Source: Planctellipticum variicoloris
Lineage (GTDB): Bacteria; Planctomycetota; Planctomycetia; Planctomycetales; Planctomycetaceae
Assembly (NCBI RefSeq): GCF_030622045.1
Contig: NZ_CP130886.1
Span: forward strand, 2,803,557 to 2,867,556
Reading direction: 5' to 3'
Length of the DNA: 64,000 bases
A program made the translations under genes and the position numbers. Shown here piece by piece: positions 51,746 to 59,580 of the stretch (within the stretch, counting starts at the first letter, position 1; the number at the start of each line of letters is the position of its first letter). The notes under the pieces are model-generated. The model was not told the origin of the DNA and did no database searches. It saw only the letters and a program-made list of their open reading frames with translations.

Positions 51746-52534
51746 ATGCACTTCCTGCCCGTCAGTCTACGTTCGATGGCTTTCCTGGCTGTTTTGGCGT
51801 GCGTTTCCAGTGCTGCGTTGGCCGAGGACTGGACGGCCCTCTTCAACGGCAAAGACCTGGAAGGCTGGACGCCGAAGATCCGCTACTCGGCGCTGGGCGA
51901 GAACTACGGCAATACGTTCCGCGTGGAAGACGGCCTGCTCAAGGTCCGCTACGACCAGTACGAAAAATTCGACGAGCGCTTCGGGCACCTGTTCTACCGG
52001 GAGCCGCTGTCGCACTACCGGCTGCGCGTCGAGTATCGGTTCGTCGGCGACCAGGCGCCCGGCGGACCTGGCTGGGCCATCCGCAACAGCGGAGTCATGA
52101 TTCACGGCGAAGCCCCGCAGACGATGGCCAAGGACCAGGATTTCCCGGCTTCGATCGAAGTGCAGCTCCTCGGCGGCGCCGCGACCGGGGAGCGGACCAA
52201 CGCCAATTTGTGTACGCCGGGCACGAACGTCGTCATGGAGGGCAAGCTGGTGACGCGTCACTGCACCAGCTCGAAGTCGAAGACGTATCGGGGCGATGAG
52301 TGGGTGACGGTGGAGATCGAAGTCCACGGCGGCAAGGTCATCCGGCATCTGATCGACGGCGAAGAGGTCCTGTCGTACGAGCAGCCGCAGCTCGACGATC
52401 GCGACGCGCATGCGAAGGAGCTGGCGGCGAAGCAGGGCGGGCAACTGCTGCTCAACGGGGGAACGATCTCGCTGCAGTCCGAAAGCCATCCAATCGATTT
52501 CCGGAAGGTGGAGCTGCTAAAGCTCAAGGACTGA
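51746..52534 (+). CDS. DUF1080 / 3-keto-disaccharide hydrolase-like secreted protein
   Basis: A 262-residue protein with a signal peptide (SMAFLAVLACVSSAALA). The mature N-terminus DWTALFNGKDLEGWTPK is the hallmark of DUF1080, and PGGPGWAIRNSGVMIHG and ASIEVQLLGG follow, then a concanavalin-like beta-sandwich ending PIDFRKVELLKL. Members in Bacteroidetes were shown to hydrolyse 3-keto-glycosides; planctomycetes carry many copies. Here no dehydrogenase that would make 3-keto sugars is adjacent, so the exact substrate is open. The first in-frame ATG (51746) is used. Confidence 0.88.
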   Translation: MHFLPVSLRSMAFLAVLACVSSAALAEDWTALFNGKDLEGWTPKIRYSALGENYGNTFRVEDGLLKVRYDQYEKFDERFGHLFYREPLSHYRLRVEYRFVGDQAPGGPGWAIRNSGVMIHGEAPQTMAKDQDFPASIEVQLLGGAATGERTNANLCTPGTNVVMEGKLVTRHCTSSKSKTYRGDEWVTVEIEVHGGKVIRHLIDGEEVLSYEQPQLDDRDAHAKELAAKQGGQLLLNGGTISLQSESHPIDFRKVELLKLKD

Positions 52535-52620
52535 TTCAGAACGCGCGAGCAACAGTTTCGGGTGGCCGGCGGCTGGAGCGTCTTCGCGAAGCCCCGGTCT
52601 GACGGCCACCGCCGGACTCG

Positions 52621-53190
52621 CTACGGCAGCATCCACAATCGCGGCCGGGCGCGACGGCCGGCGATCCACCAGACGGCGATCAGGAACCGGCGGGGCAGGG
52701 GAGCCCGTCCGGTGCGGCGCACGTCGTGACGAAAGATGAGGAGACCGCAACCGGTTCGTTGCTGATTGAGACGGAGCTGCAGCAACTCCCAGCGCAGGAC
52801 GTCTTTCAGCTCACGGCCCGGTCCGTCGCGCAGCAGAAGTAATGCGAACTGACGGGCGTCGTCGGAATGGTGCTGCGAATCCCCCGGGGGCGACGAGCGC
52901 GCCCAGGCGATGAAGCGGGCGGGGAACGCGGGGCCGAGTCGCATGGCCGTGCCGGGGAGGAGTTGCCGGACCTGCCCGAGTCGCTTGCGGAGCAGCCCGT
53001 CCGCGAAGCGTTGCAGTTGGACCGCGTCGAGCAGCCTCAGCTTACGGCAGGTTTCGGCGGAGAGTGATTCCGTCGCCAGCCAGGCTTCCCGATTTGCCAG
53101 GAACTGTTCGCGGTTCGCGGCGGAGGTCCACAAGCGGACCAGCGCTTCCTGAAGTTCGGCGGCGCTGTCGAACGGATCGAGAGCTGTCAT
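52621..53190 (-). CDS. SCO6045-like partner protein of the MNIO enzyme
   Basis: A 189-residue soluble protein. The N-terminal half (DPFDSAAELQEALVRLWTSA ... REQFLANREAWLA) is helical. The central block LQRFADGLLRKRLGQVRQLL, then LGPAFPARFIAWARSSPP and DDARQFALLLL, matches the pattern of the SCO6045-like domain, which in actinobacteria is encoded next to DUF692 genes. Its ATG overlaps the stop of the MNIO gene by four bases, so the two are coupled. By analogy with the partner proteins of other MNIO systems (MbnC, TglI, BufC), it may present the substrate peptide to the enzyme. The basic C-terminal part (RRTGRAPLPRRFLIAVWWIA) is unusual. Confidence 0.7.
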   Translation of the reverse strand: MTALDPFDSAAELQEALVRLWTSAANREQFLANREAWLATESLSAETCRKLRLLDAVQLQRFADGLLRKRLGQVRQLLPGTAMRLGPAFPARFIAWARSSPPGDSQHHSDDARQFALLLLRDGPGRELKDVLRWELLQLRLNQQRTGCGLLIFRHDVRRTGRAPLPRRFLIAVWWIAGRRARPRLWMLP

Positions 53191-54083
53191 CGAGACGTCT
53201 CGACGGTCGGTTGATGCTGGCGCCAGAGTTCGCGAACGTGCTGCAGCTCGTCCAGGATCTCGGCGAACGGCGGGAGATTCTCGTCCCGTTCCAGAATCAG
53301 TCCCTTCACCGGGGCAAATTTGACGACTTCTTCGAGAAGCTGCCAGACTTCGGGGGGCGTCGGTCTGGAATGGCTATCGATCAGCACGCCGTCGCGCCAG
53401 TGGCCGCCGACGAAGTGAAGCTGGACGATGCGGTCGGCCGGCAGCCGCTGCAGAAACCGCAGAGGATCGAAGCCGTGATTGACGGAGTTCGTGTAGACGT
53501 TCGTCACGTCCAGCAGCAAGCCGCAGCCGGCGGAGTCGAGCAGTTCGCCCAGGAAGCTGGCTTCGTCGAGGTCCGACCACGGATACGTCACTTCGTACGT
53601 GATGTTCTCCAGGATCAGCGGGCCCGGAATCTCCTGGCGGACCGAACGGATGTTGCGCTGGAGGATGGCGAGCGAATCGCGGGTCAGCGGCAGCGGGGCC
53701 AGATGTCCGATGTTCCCGCTGCCGGCCTGCGTGAACGCGATGTGCTCGCTCCACCACGGCGGCCGCAGCGACTCGACGAGCGCCGCCAGCTTGCGCACGT
53801 AATCCGGACGCGGGCCATTCGCCGAGCCCAGAGAGAGGGACAGGCCGTGCGGGATCAGCGGAAACCGGTTGCGCAGGAGATCCAGTTCGTCGAGCTTATC
53901 GGTCGGAACGTCGAAGTAGTGGTCTGCGGTGATTTCCAGGAAGTCGATGTTTCCGGCGTGCAGGAAGACGTCCGCCCGATAGGGGGCGCGAAACCCGAAG
54001 CCGACGCCCAGCCGGGGCAGGTCGGACCACGCCGAGTCCGGTTGATTGTCGGGCGAAACTGCGGCTATAGCATCGGGTGGCAT
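53187..54083 (-). CDS. DUF692 / MNIO multinuclear non-haem iron oxidase
   Basis: A 298-residue TIM-barrel enzyme of the DUF692 family (MbnB, TglH and BufB belong here). The expected metal-ligand positions are visible: E50 (FLEITADHYF), H79 (IPHGLSLSLG), E113-H114 (WWSEHIAF), E159-N160 (LILENITYE), D192 and N195 (LLLDVTNVYTN), H223 and H228 (QLHFVGGHW), D236 and H238 (DSHSRP) and E265 (LERDENLPP). All are in place, so a two- or three-iron site should form. Known members oxidatively modify Cys or nearby residues in ribosomal peptides. Here the neighbours are an SCO6045-like partner and a TIGR04222-type protein with a Gly/Cys tail, the likely substrate. Confidence 0.9.
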   Translation of the reverse strand: MPPDAIAAVSPDNQPDSAWSDLPRLGVGFGFRAPYRADVFLHAGNIDFLEITADHYFDVPTDKLDELDLLRNRFPLIPHGLSLSLGSANGPRPDYVRKLAALVESLRPPWWSEHIAFTQAGSGNIGHLAPLPLTRDSLAILQRNIRSVRQEIPGPLILENITYEVTYPWSDLDEASFLGELLDSAGCGLLLDVTNVYTNSVNHGFDPLRFLQRLPADRIVQLHFVGGHWRDGVLIDSHSRPTPPEVWQLLEEVVKFAPVKGLILERDENLPPFAEILDELQHVRELWRQHQPTVETSR

Positions 54084-54158
54084 CGGACGCCCTGTTTGCG
54101 GGGTTTCAGCGAAATTGCATGCGGAGTCAGGCGAAGCTGGAATCGCGTTGAAAGGAGT

Positions 54159-54184
54159 GGTGAGCCTCGAAGACTCGACTCACC
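54159..54184 (-). terminator. Hairpin between the Gly/Cys-tail gene and the MNIO gene
   Basis: Stem GGTGAGCC / GACTCACC (eight pairs incl. one G-T) at the start of the 122-base gap, 21 bases after the upstream stop. It may partially end transcription, giving more of the putative substrate than of the enzyme; no T-run is present. Confidence 0.45.
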
Positions 54185-54205
54185 CTACCTGATGAATCTG
54201 CGTGA

Positions 54206-55156
54206 TCAGCTACCGCCGCACCCTCCGCAGCCTCCTCCTCCGCACCCGCTGCCGCCGCCACAGCTCGCACTGCCGCAACTCGCCCCGATACCCGCTCCGC
54301 AGCCGCCGGACGCCGCTGCCGACTTCCGGTAGAGATCGTAGAACCCGCCGTGGGCGGTTCCCTGCAGCGCGATGATGCCGAAGACGCCCATCGCCAGCAG
54401 CAGCCGCGGATCGGTGGTGGCGTCGGCGGGGACGTCCTTCTGAACTCCTGCGAATGCGGTCTGCATGGCTTTGAGCGTCCGGCGACCCAGGTCGGTGAGC
54501 CGCCGGGTACGGGCCAGAACGAGCTGGGCCGCGCAGCCGCCGAGGCCAAGCACGACCAGAATCGCGACGTTGTGGTGGCCGGTCGCCAGGGCAACCGCGA
54601 ACTTGTAGCCGCCGAGGACCGCGATCGCGAGGAGTCCCGCGCCACGGATCAGGCGCTGTCCGTGCAGCCCCTCTTCCCGGGTGATCAGCCCCAGCCGCTC
54701 GCAGTCGGCCTGCAGCGATTCGGTGAAAGGTGCGACCGCTTCTGGCAGTCCGGACTGGAAGACCTTGTTTGCTTCGCGTTCCGTGCCGAGCCACTTCCAG
54801 ACCGCATTCAACAGCGGCGACAGGTCATCCCCGCGGGCCCCTTCGGCCCGGCGGAGCATCTGCGTCGAGACAAGGCCGAAGGCGCTTTTCTTCGCGTACT
54901 GTTCGATGCGGCCCTGCTGGAGCAGATCGAAGAGGGCCAGGCGGGCGACTTCGTTGGTGTTGCCGCGGAGCCAGGCGACCAGGTAGGGGTCGGGAGTTTC
55001 GGGGACGGGGGGCGTCGGTACGTGGCGCGTTTCGTCGCCCTGCCGTATCAGCCAGCGGCTGCCGACGATCACCGTTCCAATGGCGATTGTGTAGAGAGCG
55101 AGAAAGTACGGACCGTACATCGTTCCGAGCGGGTTGTTCCAGAGCCAGTCCAGCAT
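54206..55156 (-). CDS. TIGR04222-type membrane protein with Gly/Cys-rich C-terminal tail
   Basis: A 316-residue protein; the ATG at 55156 has GGGAGAGG just upstream. One N-terminal membrane span (about 12-35) is followed by a cytoplasmic-looking helical domain (PDPYLVAWLRGNTNEVARLA, LLQQGRIEQYAKK), two more spans (about 172-210) and one near 255-270. The last 33 residues are almost only Gly, Ser, Ala and Cys, with six Cys (GGCGAG, ASCGSASC, GSGCGGGGCGGCGG). This layout matches the TIGR04222 group, which is often found next to DUF692 genes. The tail looks like a modification substrate carried on a membrane protein. The MNIO gene follows after 122 bases. Function unknown. Confidence 0.78.
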   Translation of the reverse strand: MLDWLWNNPLGTMYGPYFLALYTIAIGTVIVGSRWLIRQGDETRHVPTPPVPETPDPYLVAWLRGNTNEVARLALFDLLQQGRIEQYAKKSAFGLVSTQMLRRAEGARGDDLSPLLNAVWKWLGTEREANKVFQSGLPEAVAPFTESLQADCERLGLITREEGLHGQRLIRGAGLLAIAVLGGYKFAVALATGHHNVAILVVLGLGGCAAQLVLARTRRLTDLGRRTLKAMQTAFAGVQKDVPADATTDPRLLLAMGVFGIIALQGTAHGGFYDLYRKSAAASGGCGAGIGASCGSASCGGGSGCGGGGCGGCGGS

Positions 55157-55201
55157 GGTCCTCTCCCTGCGAAAGGAGGCGATGAATCGTCATCATCGCC
55201 A

Positions 55202-55224
55202 GAGCCTGACCCGTTGTCAGGCTC
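55202..55224 (-). terminator. Perfect nine-pair hairpin downstream of the SGNH gene
   Basis: GAGCCTGAC-CCGTT-GTCAGGCTC, 130 bases after the stop of the 55354-56031 gene and upstream of the 54206-55156 gene. It could terminate transcription between the two; no T-run. Confidence 0.45.
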
Positions 55225-55353
55225 CCGGGTTCGCCCCCGGTGGCGTCTCGGTGGTTGGTGCGCAGGAGAGAACGCGGACTTCGGCCCGGCAGATCATCGC
55301 CGAAAATGCGATTCACCGGATCTACATACTGGACTGGATCTTGCGTCAGAACG

Positions 55354-56031
55354 TTACGGAGCTCGCGGGGCCAGATGGGGTTCGACGAGCTGATTCCAGA
55401 CGCGGTAGCCGGCGGGGGTCAGGTGGAGCTGATCGGCCATGTACAGTTCGGGACGGGGGAAACCTTCCTCGCCGAGCATCGGCGACCAGACGTCGATGAA
55501 GACCGCGTGCGGATCGGTTTTCACAGCCGCTTCCAGCAGGCGATTGGCGGCCCGATACTTGTCGGCCAGCGAAAAACGCCTCGGGCTGGGTTTGAGGGCG
55601 AGGACTACGAGTTTCGTTTCCGCGGACTGTTCGCGGACCTGCCGGGCGAAGTCCTGGTATGCGGCCAGCACGTCCTCCGGTGTCTTGTTCTTGGACAGGT
55701 CATTGTCCCCGGAGTAGAGGACAATGACCCGCGGCTTGAGCGGCAGGACGATCCGTTTCACATACTGCGCGGCGTCGGCCATTTCGGAACCGCCGAAGCC
55801 CCGATTCACGCAGTCATGCCCCGGGAACGCGTCCTGCAGTTTCCACATCCGGATGCTGGAACTGCCGACGAAGACGTTGGCCTGCTGTGCAGGGGGGGAC
55901 TTCCTGTCCTGTCGCTCGAAAGCCTGCATCGCATCTTCCCACCGCGAAGCCGGCGGTTCCTGACCGGAAAGGGGCACGGCCGAGAGCATTACGATCGCGA
56001 GCCACCATCCGGCGAATTTTCTCACGTTCAT
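55354..56031 (-). CDS. Secreted SGNH/GDSL-type hydrolase
   Basis: A 225-residue exported enzyme: signal peptide (KFAGWWLAIVMLSAVPLSG), then block I as NVFVGSSSIRMWKLQ (the Ser in GSSS), block II RGFGGSEMAD, block III LYSGDNDLSKNK (GxND) and block V ADQLHLTPAGYRVW (Asp-x-x-His). All four SGNH residues are there. The form GSSSI and DQLHLTPAGY is typical of the platelet-activating-factor acetylhydrolase/GDSL-2 branch. It would cleave acyl esters outside the cytoplasm. It follows the ExbD operon, separated by a hairpin, so it is probably a separate unit. Confidence 0.87.
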   Translation of the reverse strand: MNVRKFAGWWLAIVMLSAVPLSGQEPPASRWEDAMQAFERQDRKSPPAQQANVFVGSSSIRMWKLQDAFPGHDCVNRGFGGSEMADAAQYVKRIVLPLKPRVIVLYSGDNDLSKNKTPEDVLAAYQDFARQVREQSAETKLVVLALKPSPRRFSLADKYRAANRLLEAAVKTDPHAVFIDVWSPMLGEEGFPRPELYMADQLHLTPAGYRVWNQLVEPHLAPRAP

Positions 56032-56051
56032 CGCTGGTTCTCCAAGAATGC

Positions 56052-56089
56052 CGAAGGCCCGGCGTCCCTGGGGGAATTCCGGGCCTTCG
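56052..56089 (-). terminator. Hairpin terminating the TPR-ExbB-ExbD operon
   Basis: Eleven-pair stem CGAAGGCCCGG / CCGGGCCTTCG with a 16-base loop, 23 bases after the last stop of the operon, followed on the minus strand by CATTCTTGG. Confidence 0.65.
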
Positions 56090-56112
56090 AGGAGTCTCTG
56101 CCGGTGTCCGAG

Positions 56113-56610
56113 CTACTCGGCTTCCGGTCGCTTGGACGGCTTGAATTTGACTTTCTCGATATACCGGACGATGCGTTTCGTCTGGGGATCGAGCCGGCCG
56201 GTGCACTTCGACACGGCACGGATCGTGTATTCGTAGCGGACGTTGAAATCGGCGTCGATCTCGACTTCGATGTCCTTGGTGAGCGGGTTGCCGGGCTTGA
56301 CGATGACTTTCAGGATCTCGGCGTTCAGGCGGTCGAAGGCCGCGTCGTCGTTTCCGAGGTTCCTGCCGCCGAAAGTGAGCTGGGCCAGCGATCCATCCGG
56401 ATTGGCCCGGAGGCCGACTTTCAGGTCGGGAAGCTGATTCGGCTCGCTGCTGGCGGCCATGCCGATGGGCATGTTGATATTGAAGTCCCCTTCGGGGGCA
56501 ATGATCTTCAGGTTCAGCATGAAGAAGACGAGGAGCTGAAACACGATGTCGATCATCGGCGCCATCGGGATTTCGACTTTGCTCGGACCTTTCGACTTCG
56601 ATAGCTTCAT
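56113..56610 (-). CDS. ExbD/TolR-family protein (second copy)
   Basis: A 165-residue protein with one N-terminal membrane span. The start MKLSKSKGPSKVEIPMAPM is followed by IDIVFQLLVFFMLNLKI; the Asp in this segment is the conserved residue that conducts protons in ExbD/TolR. The remaining 120 residues form the periplasmic domain, with a charged tail (VRYIEKVKFKPSKRPEAE). It works with an ExbB-like channel to turn proton flow into mechanical force. It is the last gene of the operon, 62 bases after the first ExbD, from which it differs strongly outside the membrane span, so the two may form a heteromer. Confidence 0.9.
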   Translation of the reverse strand: MKLSKSKGPSKVEIPMAPMIDIVFQLLVFFMLNLKIIAPEGDFNINMPIGMAASSEPNQLPDLKVGLRANPDGSLAQLTFGGRNLGNDDAAFDRLNAEILKVIVKPGNPLTKDIEVEIDADFNVRYEYTIRAVSKCTGRLDPQTKRIVRYIEKVKFKPSKRPEAE

Positions 56611-56672
56611 AGCAGCAGAACTTCACAGCAAGAGGCGCACGTTCAGACGGATTCGTCAAGCGGCGGCGGGAG

Positions 56673-57134
56673 TCATTTCTCTTCCTGCGTCGCCTTCAAC
56701 GCAAACTTTTCGAACTCCGCCGCCTGGCAGGACTTGATCAGTTCCTGCACCTCGCCGGTGGGAACGTCTGCCGAGGAACGGATCACTACGGTGACGGCCT
56801 TCGGATCGACCTTCGTCTGTCGAAAGATTCGCGCTTCCTGCTGCAGTCGCGGAAGCATCTTCGAAACGGGAATCTCCTCACCCGTATAGAACACGACCGG
56901 TTGCCCCTGCCTTCCGAGCTTCTCGTAGCCCATATTGAGAACCAGTTCGTCGTCCGGACGGACTTCCGGGGGCTTGGCGAGCATGTCCTTGGGAAGCTTG
57001 ACCCGTTCGTCGGCTTGCGTGTTCTCGAAGTTGATGGCGACCATGAAGAACGTCAGGAGCTGAAACACGATGTCGATCATCGGCGTCATATCCGGCTCTT
57101 CAAACGTGATCGTGACCTGGCGTGTCTTCGGCAT
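56673..57134 (-). CDS. ExbD/TolR-family protein (first copy)
   Basis: A 153-residue protein. The ATG at 57134 is taken because it opens the family's usual N-terminus (PKTRQVTITFEEPDMTPM) and has AAAGG upstream; the longer frame to 57359 is not family-like. The membrane span IDIVFQLLTFFMVAINF holds the conserved Asp. The periplasmic part contains VVIRSSADVPTGEVQELIKS, the usual ExbD C-terminal element. It lies 104 bases after the ExbB gene and 62 before the second ExbD. With ExbB it should form the stator-like proton channel that energises an envelope process. Confidence 0.92.
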   Translation of the reverse strand: MPKTRQVTITFEEPDMTPMIDIVFQLLTFFMVAINFENTQADERVKLPKDMLAKPPEVRPDDELVLNMGYEKLGRQGQPVVFYTGEEIPVSKMLPRLQQEARIFRQTKVDPKAVTVVIRSSADVPTGEVQELIKSCQAAEFEKFALKATQEEK

Positions 57135-57238
57135 GATGGCCTTTTCCGCGTCGAGAGAAATCCGGGCCGCCGGCTCTGCACGTCGACCGTCCCGGATTCC
57201 TCCGAGTGATTCGCTCGGCAAGACTGGCTGATGTCGAA

Positions 57239-58129
57239 CTACGACTGAGGAGCAGCCGGAGCAGTCGCGGCGCTGCCGCCGCCCGCCGGCCGAGCCGCCG
57301 CCTGAGCCTTCATCATCTTCTGAATCGGATTCATCAGGTTCTCGGCGACGAAGCCGCACTCCATGACGTACCGCGCCAGGCGGTTTTTAAAGATCGAGAA
57401 GAAGACAATTGCGGGAATGGCGACGGTCAGACCCTCCAGGGTTGTGAACAGCGCGGTCGCAATACCGTCGGCAAGCTGATAGGGCTTCGGGGACGTCGCC
57501 GAGGTGGCGATGACCTGAAACGCCAGCACCATCCCCTGGACCGTACCGAGCAATCCGAGCATCGGCGCGACCGAGCCGATCAGGCCCAGATAGCCGACTT
57601 TCTGCTCCATCGCCATCGTTTCGTCTTCGCCGACCTCCTGCATCCCCTGCTCGGCTTCTTCCCAGCTCCGGTTCAGCCGGCCCATGCCGGCGGTGAGAAC
57701 CCGGGCGATGAACGAATCGTTGTTTTTGGCGAGTTCGAACGCGCCGGGCAGATCCCGCGCGTTGACCTTCTGCTCGAACTGCTCGACGAAGTCGGCCGGG
57801 AGATAGTTCGCCCGGCGGAGCTGGAGGAAGTCCATCATGATCAGGGCCACGAGCACGAACGAACAGAGCAGAATCAGGAATCCGAAGATCCCCGACGCCC
57901 GGATCATCCACGCCAGAAAGCTTTCCTGCTTGCGGCGTTCCAGTTCCGCGGCTTCCGCGTCGACGACACCACCGGCCGCGGCGGCGGCGGGAGCGGCCTC
58001 GGGGGCTGCGGTCTCTTCCTGAGCCGCGACGACAGAAATTCCGGCATCGGACGCCGACCAGCCGGCAAAGGCCAGCGAAGCCAGCAGCAGACATCCCCAG
58101 AACGGCCGAAACATGGCAGAGTCGCTCAC
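57239..58129 (-). CDS. MotA/TolQ/ExbB proton channel protein
   Basis: A 296-residue protein. A GTG at 58129 with AAGGGG six bases upstream is the best start; an ATG five codons later is possible. A hydrophobic stretch (RPFWGCLLLASLAFAGW) acts as a signal, followed by an Ala/Glu-rich linker. The first ExbB span is ASGIFGFLILLCSFVLVALI, then a cytoplasmic domain (LPADFVEQFEQKVNARDLPG), and the two C-terminal spans YLGLIGSVAPMLGLLGTVQG and LEGLTVAIPAIVFFSIF. These carry the family's conserved GTV/G and Thr positions. Together with the two ExbD proteins it forms a proton-driven motor. An exported N-terminal extension of this sort is seen in many planctomycete and proteobacterial relatives. Confidence 0.92.
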   Translation of the reverse strand: MSDSAMFRPFWGCLLLASLAFAGWSASDAGISVVAAQEETAAPEAAPAAAAAGGVVDAEAAELERRKQESFLAWMIRASGIFGFLILLCSFVLVALIMMDFLQLRRANYLPADFVEQFEQKVNARDLPGAFELAKNNDSFIARVLTAGMGRLNRSWEEAEQGMQEVGEDETMAMEQKVGYLGLIGSVAPMLGLLGTVQGMVLAFQVIATSATSPKPYQLADGIATALFTTLEGLTVAIPAIVFFSIFKNRLARYVMECGFVAENLMNPIQKMMKAQAAARPAGGGSAATAPAAPQS

Positions 58130-58442
58130 ACTGATCCCCTTCACGTGTCCACCTCTTCGCTGCGTCCGACAAACGCCGATTGAGATCGGCTTCCGGTCGC
58201 CGGGCAGTCCCCCTGCGGGGTCTGCAGACCGGTCTGCCACTCTCACCTCGTCGCCCGTCGCAATGTTCGAAACAGAAATTCTAGACGTTCGCAAAATCTG
58301 AATCCAGCCGCGACTTTGCGACCGGACCTCGCCGGAGTTTTCGTATCGCCGCGCCGGGAACCGCGATTGGCGACCGGCCGAGCCGATTGCGGGAGGACTC
58401 GATGTCTCGGCCTCCCGCGGCGGCCCGGAAAACAAGCTTACT
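58130..58442. other. Intergenic region inside the TPR-ExbB operon, no gene seen
   Basis: 313 bases separate the TPR gene from the ExbB gene, longer than elsewhere in the operon. A separate promoter for the ExbB-ExbD-ExbD part is possible; I cannot point to one. No RNA or hairpin with good pairing. Confidence 0.4.
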
Positions 58443-59498
58443 TCATTGTCCGCCGTTTGCCTTTTTGGCCCATTCGCTGTTGGGGTAGGAGGCGACCAGC
58501 TTGGCCTGGGCGTCGATCGCCCGATCGTCGTGCTGCACCAGCCGCCACAACCGGGACAACTGATACAGACTTTCCGCATGCATCGCCGACTCCTTCGCGA
58601 ACAGCACGTCGACGTGCAGGTAGGCGAGAATCGCCTCTTTGGTCCGGTTCAGTCCCTGCAGGCAGGCCCCTTCCAGGACATACGCCTCCGCCTGGAGGGC
58701 CGAATCGTCCGCGGGGCCCTTGTTCGTCACTTCTTCGAGCGAGGTCAGCGCCTCCGCGAAGTTGCTCTGCGCGGCCAGTCCCCGGGCTCGGCCGACCATG
58801 GCTTCGTACTTGCGAGCCTGCTCCGCGGGGTCGCTGCCGGCGGTCGTGATGACTTCGTCGTAGAGTTTCACAGCTTCGTCCGGCTTCCCCTCGGCGGAAA
58901 GGATCCGGGCCGTCGAAATGGTGGCGGCGAGCTTGAACTCTTTCCACGGCGACTGCGCCAGGATGTCGAACGCCGCGCGGGCTGCGGCGTAGTCCCCCTT
59001 GGCAAGCTGGACCTGGCCCAGGTAGCCGATTGCCTCGTAGTAACGGAAGCTGTCGCTGGCCGCTTTTTGAAATGCGGTCAGCTTCTGGATGGCTTCGTCC
59101 CGCTTTGCCGCGTCGACGAGCGCCTGCCGGGCGGTCACGCGGGCGATCAGGAATTCGATGTCGGTTTTGATGTTCGCGGAGCCGGCCTTGGCGGCTTCCT
59201 GCGACTTGGCGAGCCGGGCGAGGGCGCTTTCGAGACGGCCGCCGTTTTCGTCGCTGATTGCGACGGAGAGATCGGGGGGGGCGTCGTCCCAGGTGATCGA
59301 GGCGATGTCGTTGGCCGGGATGACGATCGCGTCGCCGGTCTGCGGCTTGACGGTAATCTCCGTTTTGGAGACCGCGGTCACTTCGCCGCTCAGCCGTCGG
59401 CCGCCGGACTTGCGCTGGATCGTATCGGCCTGGGCTGCAGAGATTGTCAGCGACGACGCAACGATCGCCGTCAGGCTCCATCGACTCCACTGATTCAT
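58443..59498 (-). CDS. Periplasmic TPR protein of the ExbB/ExbD operon
   Basis: A 351-residue exported protein. The ATG at 59498 has GAGGAAC eight bases upstream and opens a signal peptide (RWSLTAIVASSLTISAAQA). A short beta domain follows (RRLSGEVTAVSKTEITVKPQ, DIASITWDD), then TPR-type helices from about residue 110 to the end, such as YEAIGYLGQVQLAKGDYAAA, TISTARILSAEGKPDEAVKL and ESLYQLSRLWRLVQHDDRAI. It lies 82 bases after the large TPR gene and 313 before the ExbB gene. In similar operons the TPR proteins probably link the motor to the outer layers of the envelope, but the partner is unknown. Confidence 0.83.
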   Translation of the reverse strand: MNQWSRWSLTAIVASSLTISAAQADTIQRKSGGRRLSGEVTAVSKTEITVKPQTGDAIVIPANDIASITWDDAPPDLSVAISDENGGRLESALARLAKSQEAAKAGSANIKTDIEFLIARVTARQALVDAAKRDEAIQKLTAFQKAASDSFRYYEAIGYLGQVQLAKGDYAAARAAFDILAQSPWKEFKLAATISTARILSAEGKPDEAVKLYDEVITTAGSDPAEQARKYEAMVGRARGLAAQSNFAEALTSLEEVTNKGPADDSALQAEAYVLEGACLQGLNRTKEAILAYLHVDVLFAKESAMHAESLYQLSRLWRLVQHDDRAIDAQAKLVASYPNSEWAKKANGGQ

Positions 59499-59580
59499 CA
59501 AACTGTTCCTCGCGGGAGGCGCATCTGTCGTGGAAAAACTGATTTCTGGAAGGTCTCCGTCACGGGACGGAAGACGCAGT

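Noticed and set aside
53187-54083. Methanobactin (Mbn) operon
   Set aside because: The MNIO is related to MbnB, but there is no short Cys-containing precursor, no MbnC-like gene recognisable as such and no copper transport gene; the partner looks SCO6045-like.
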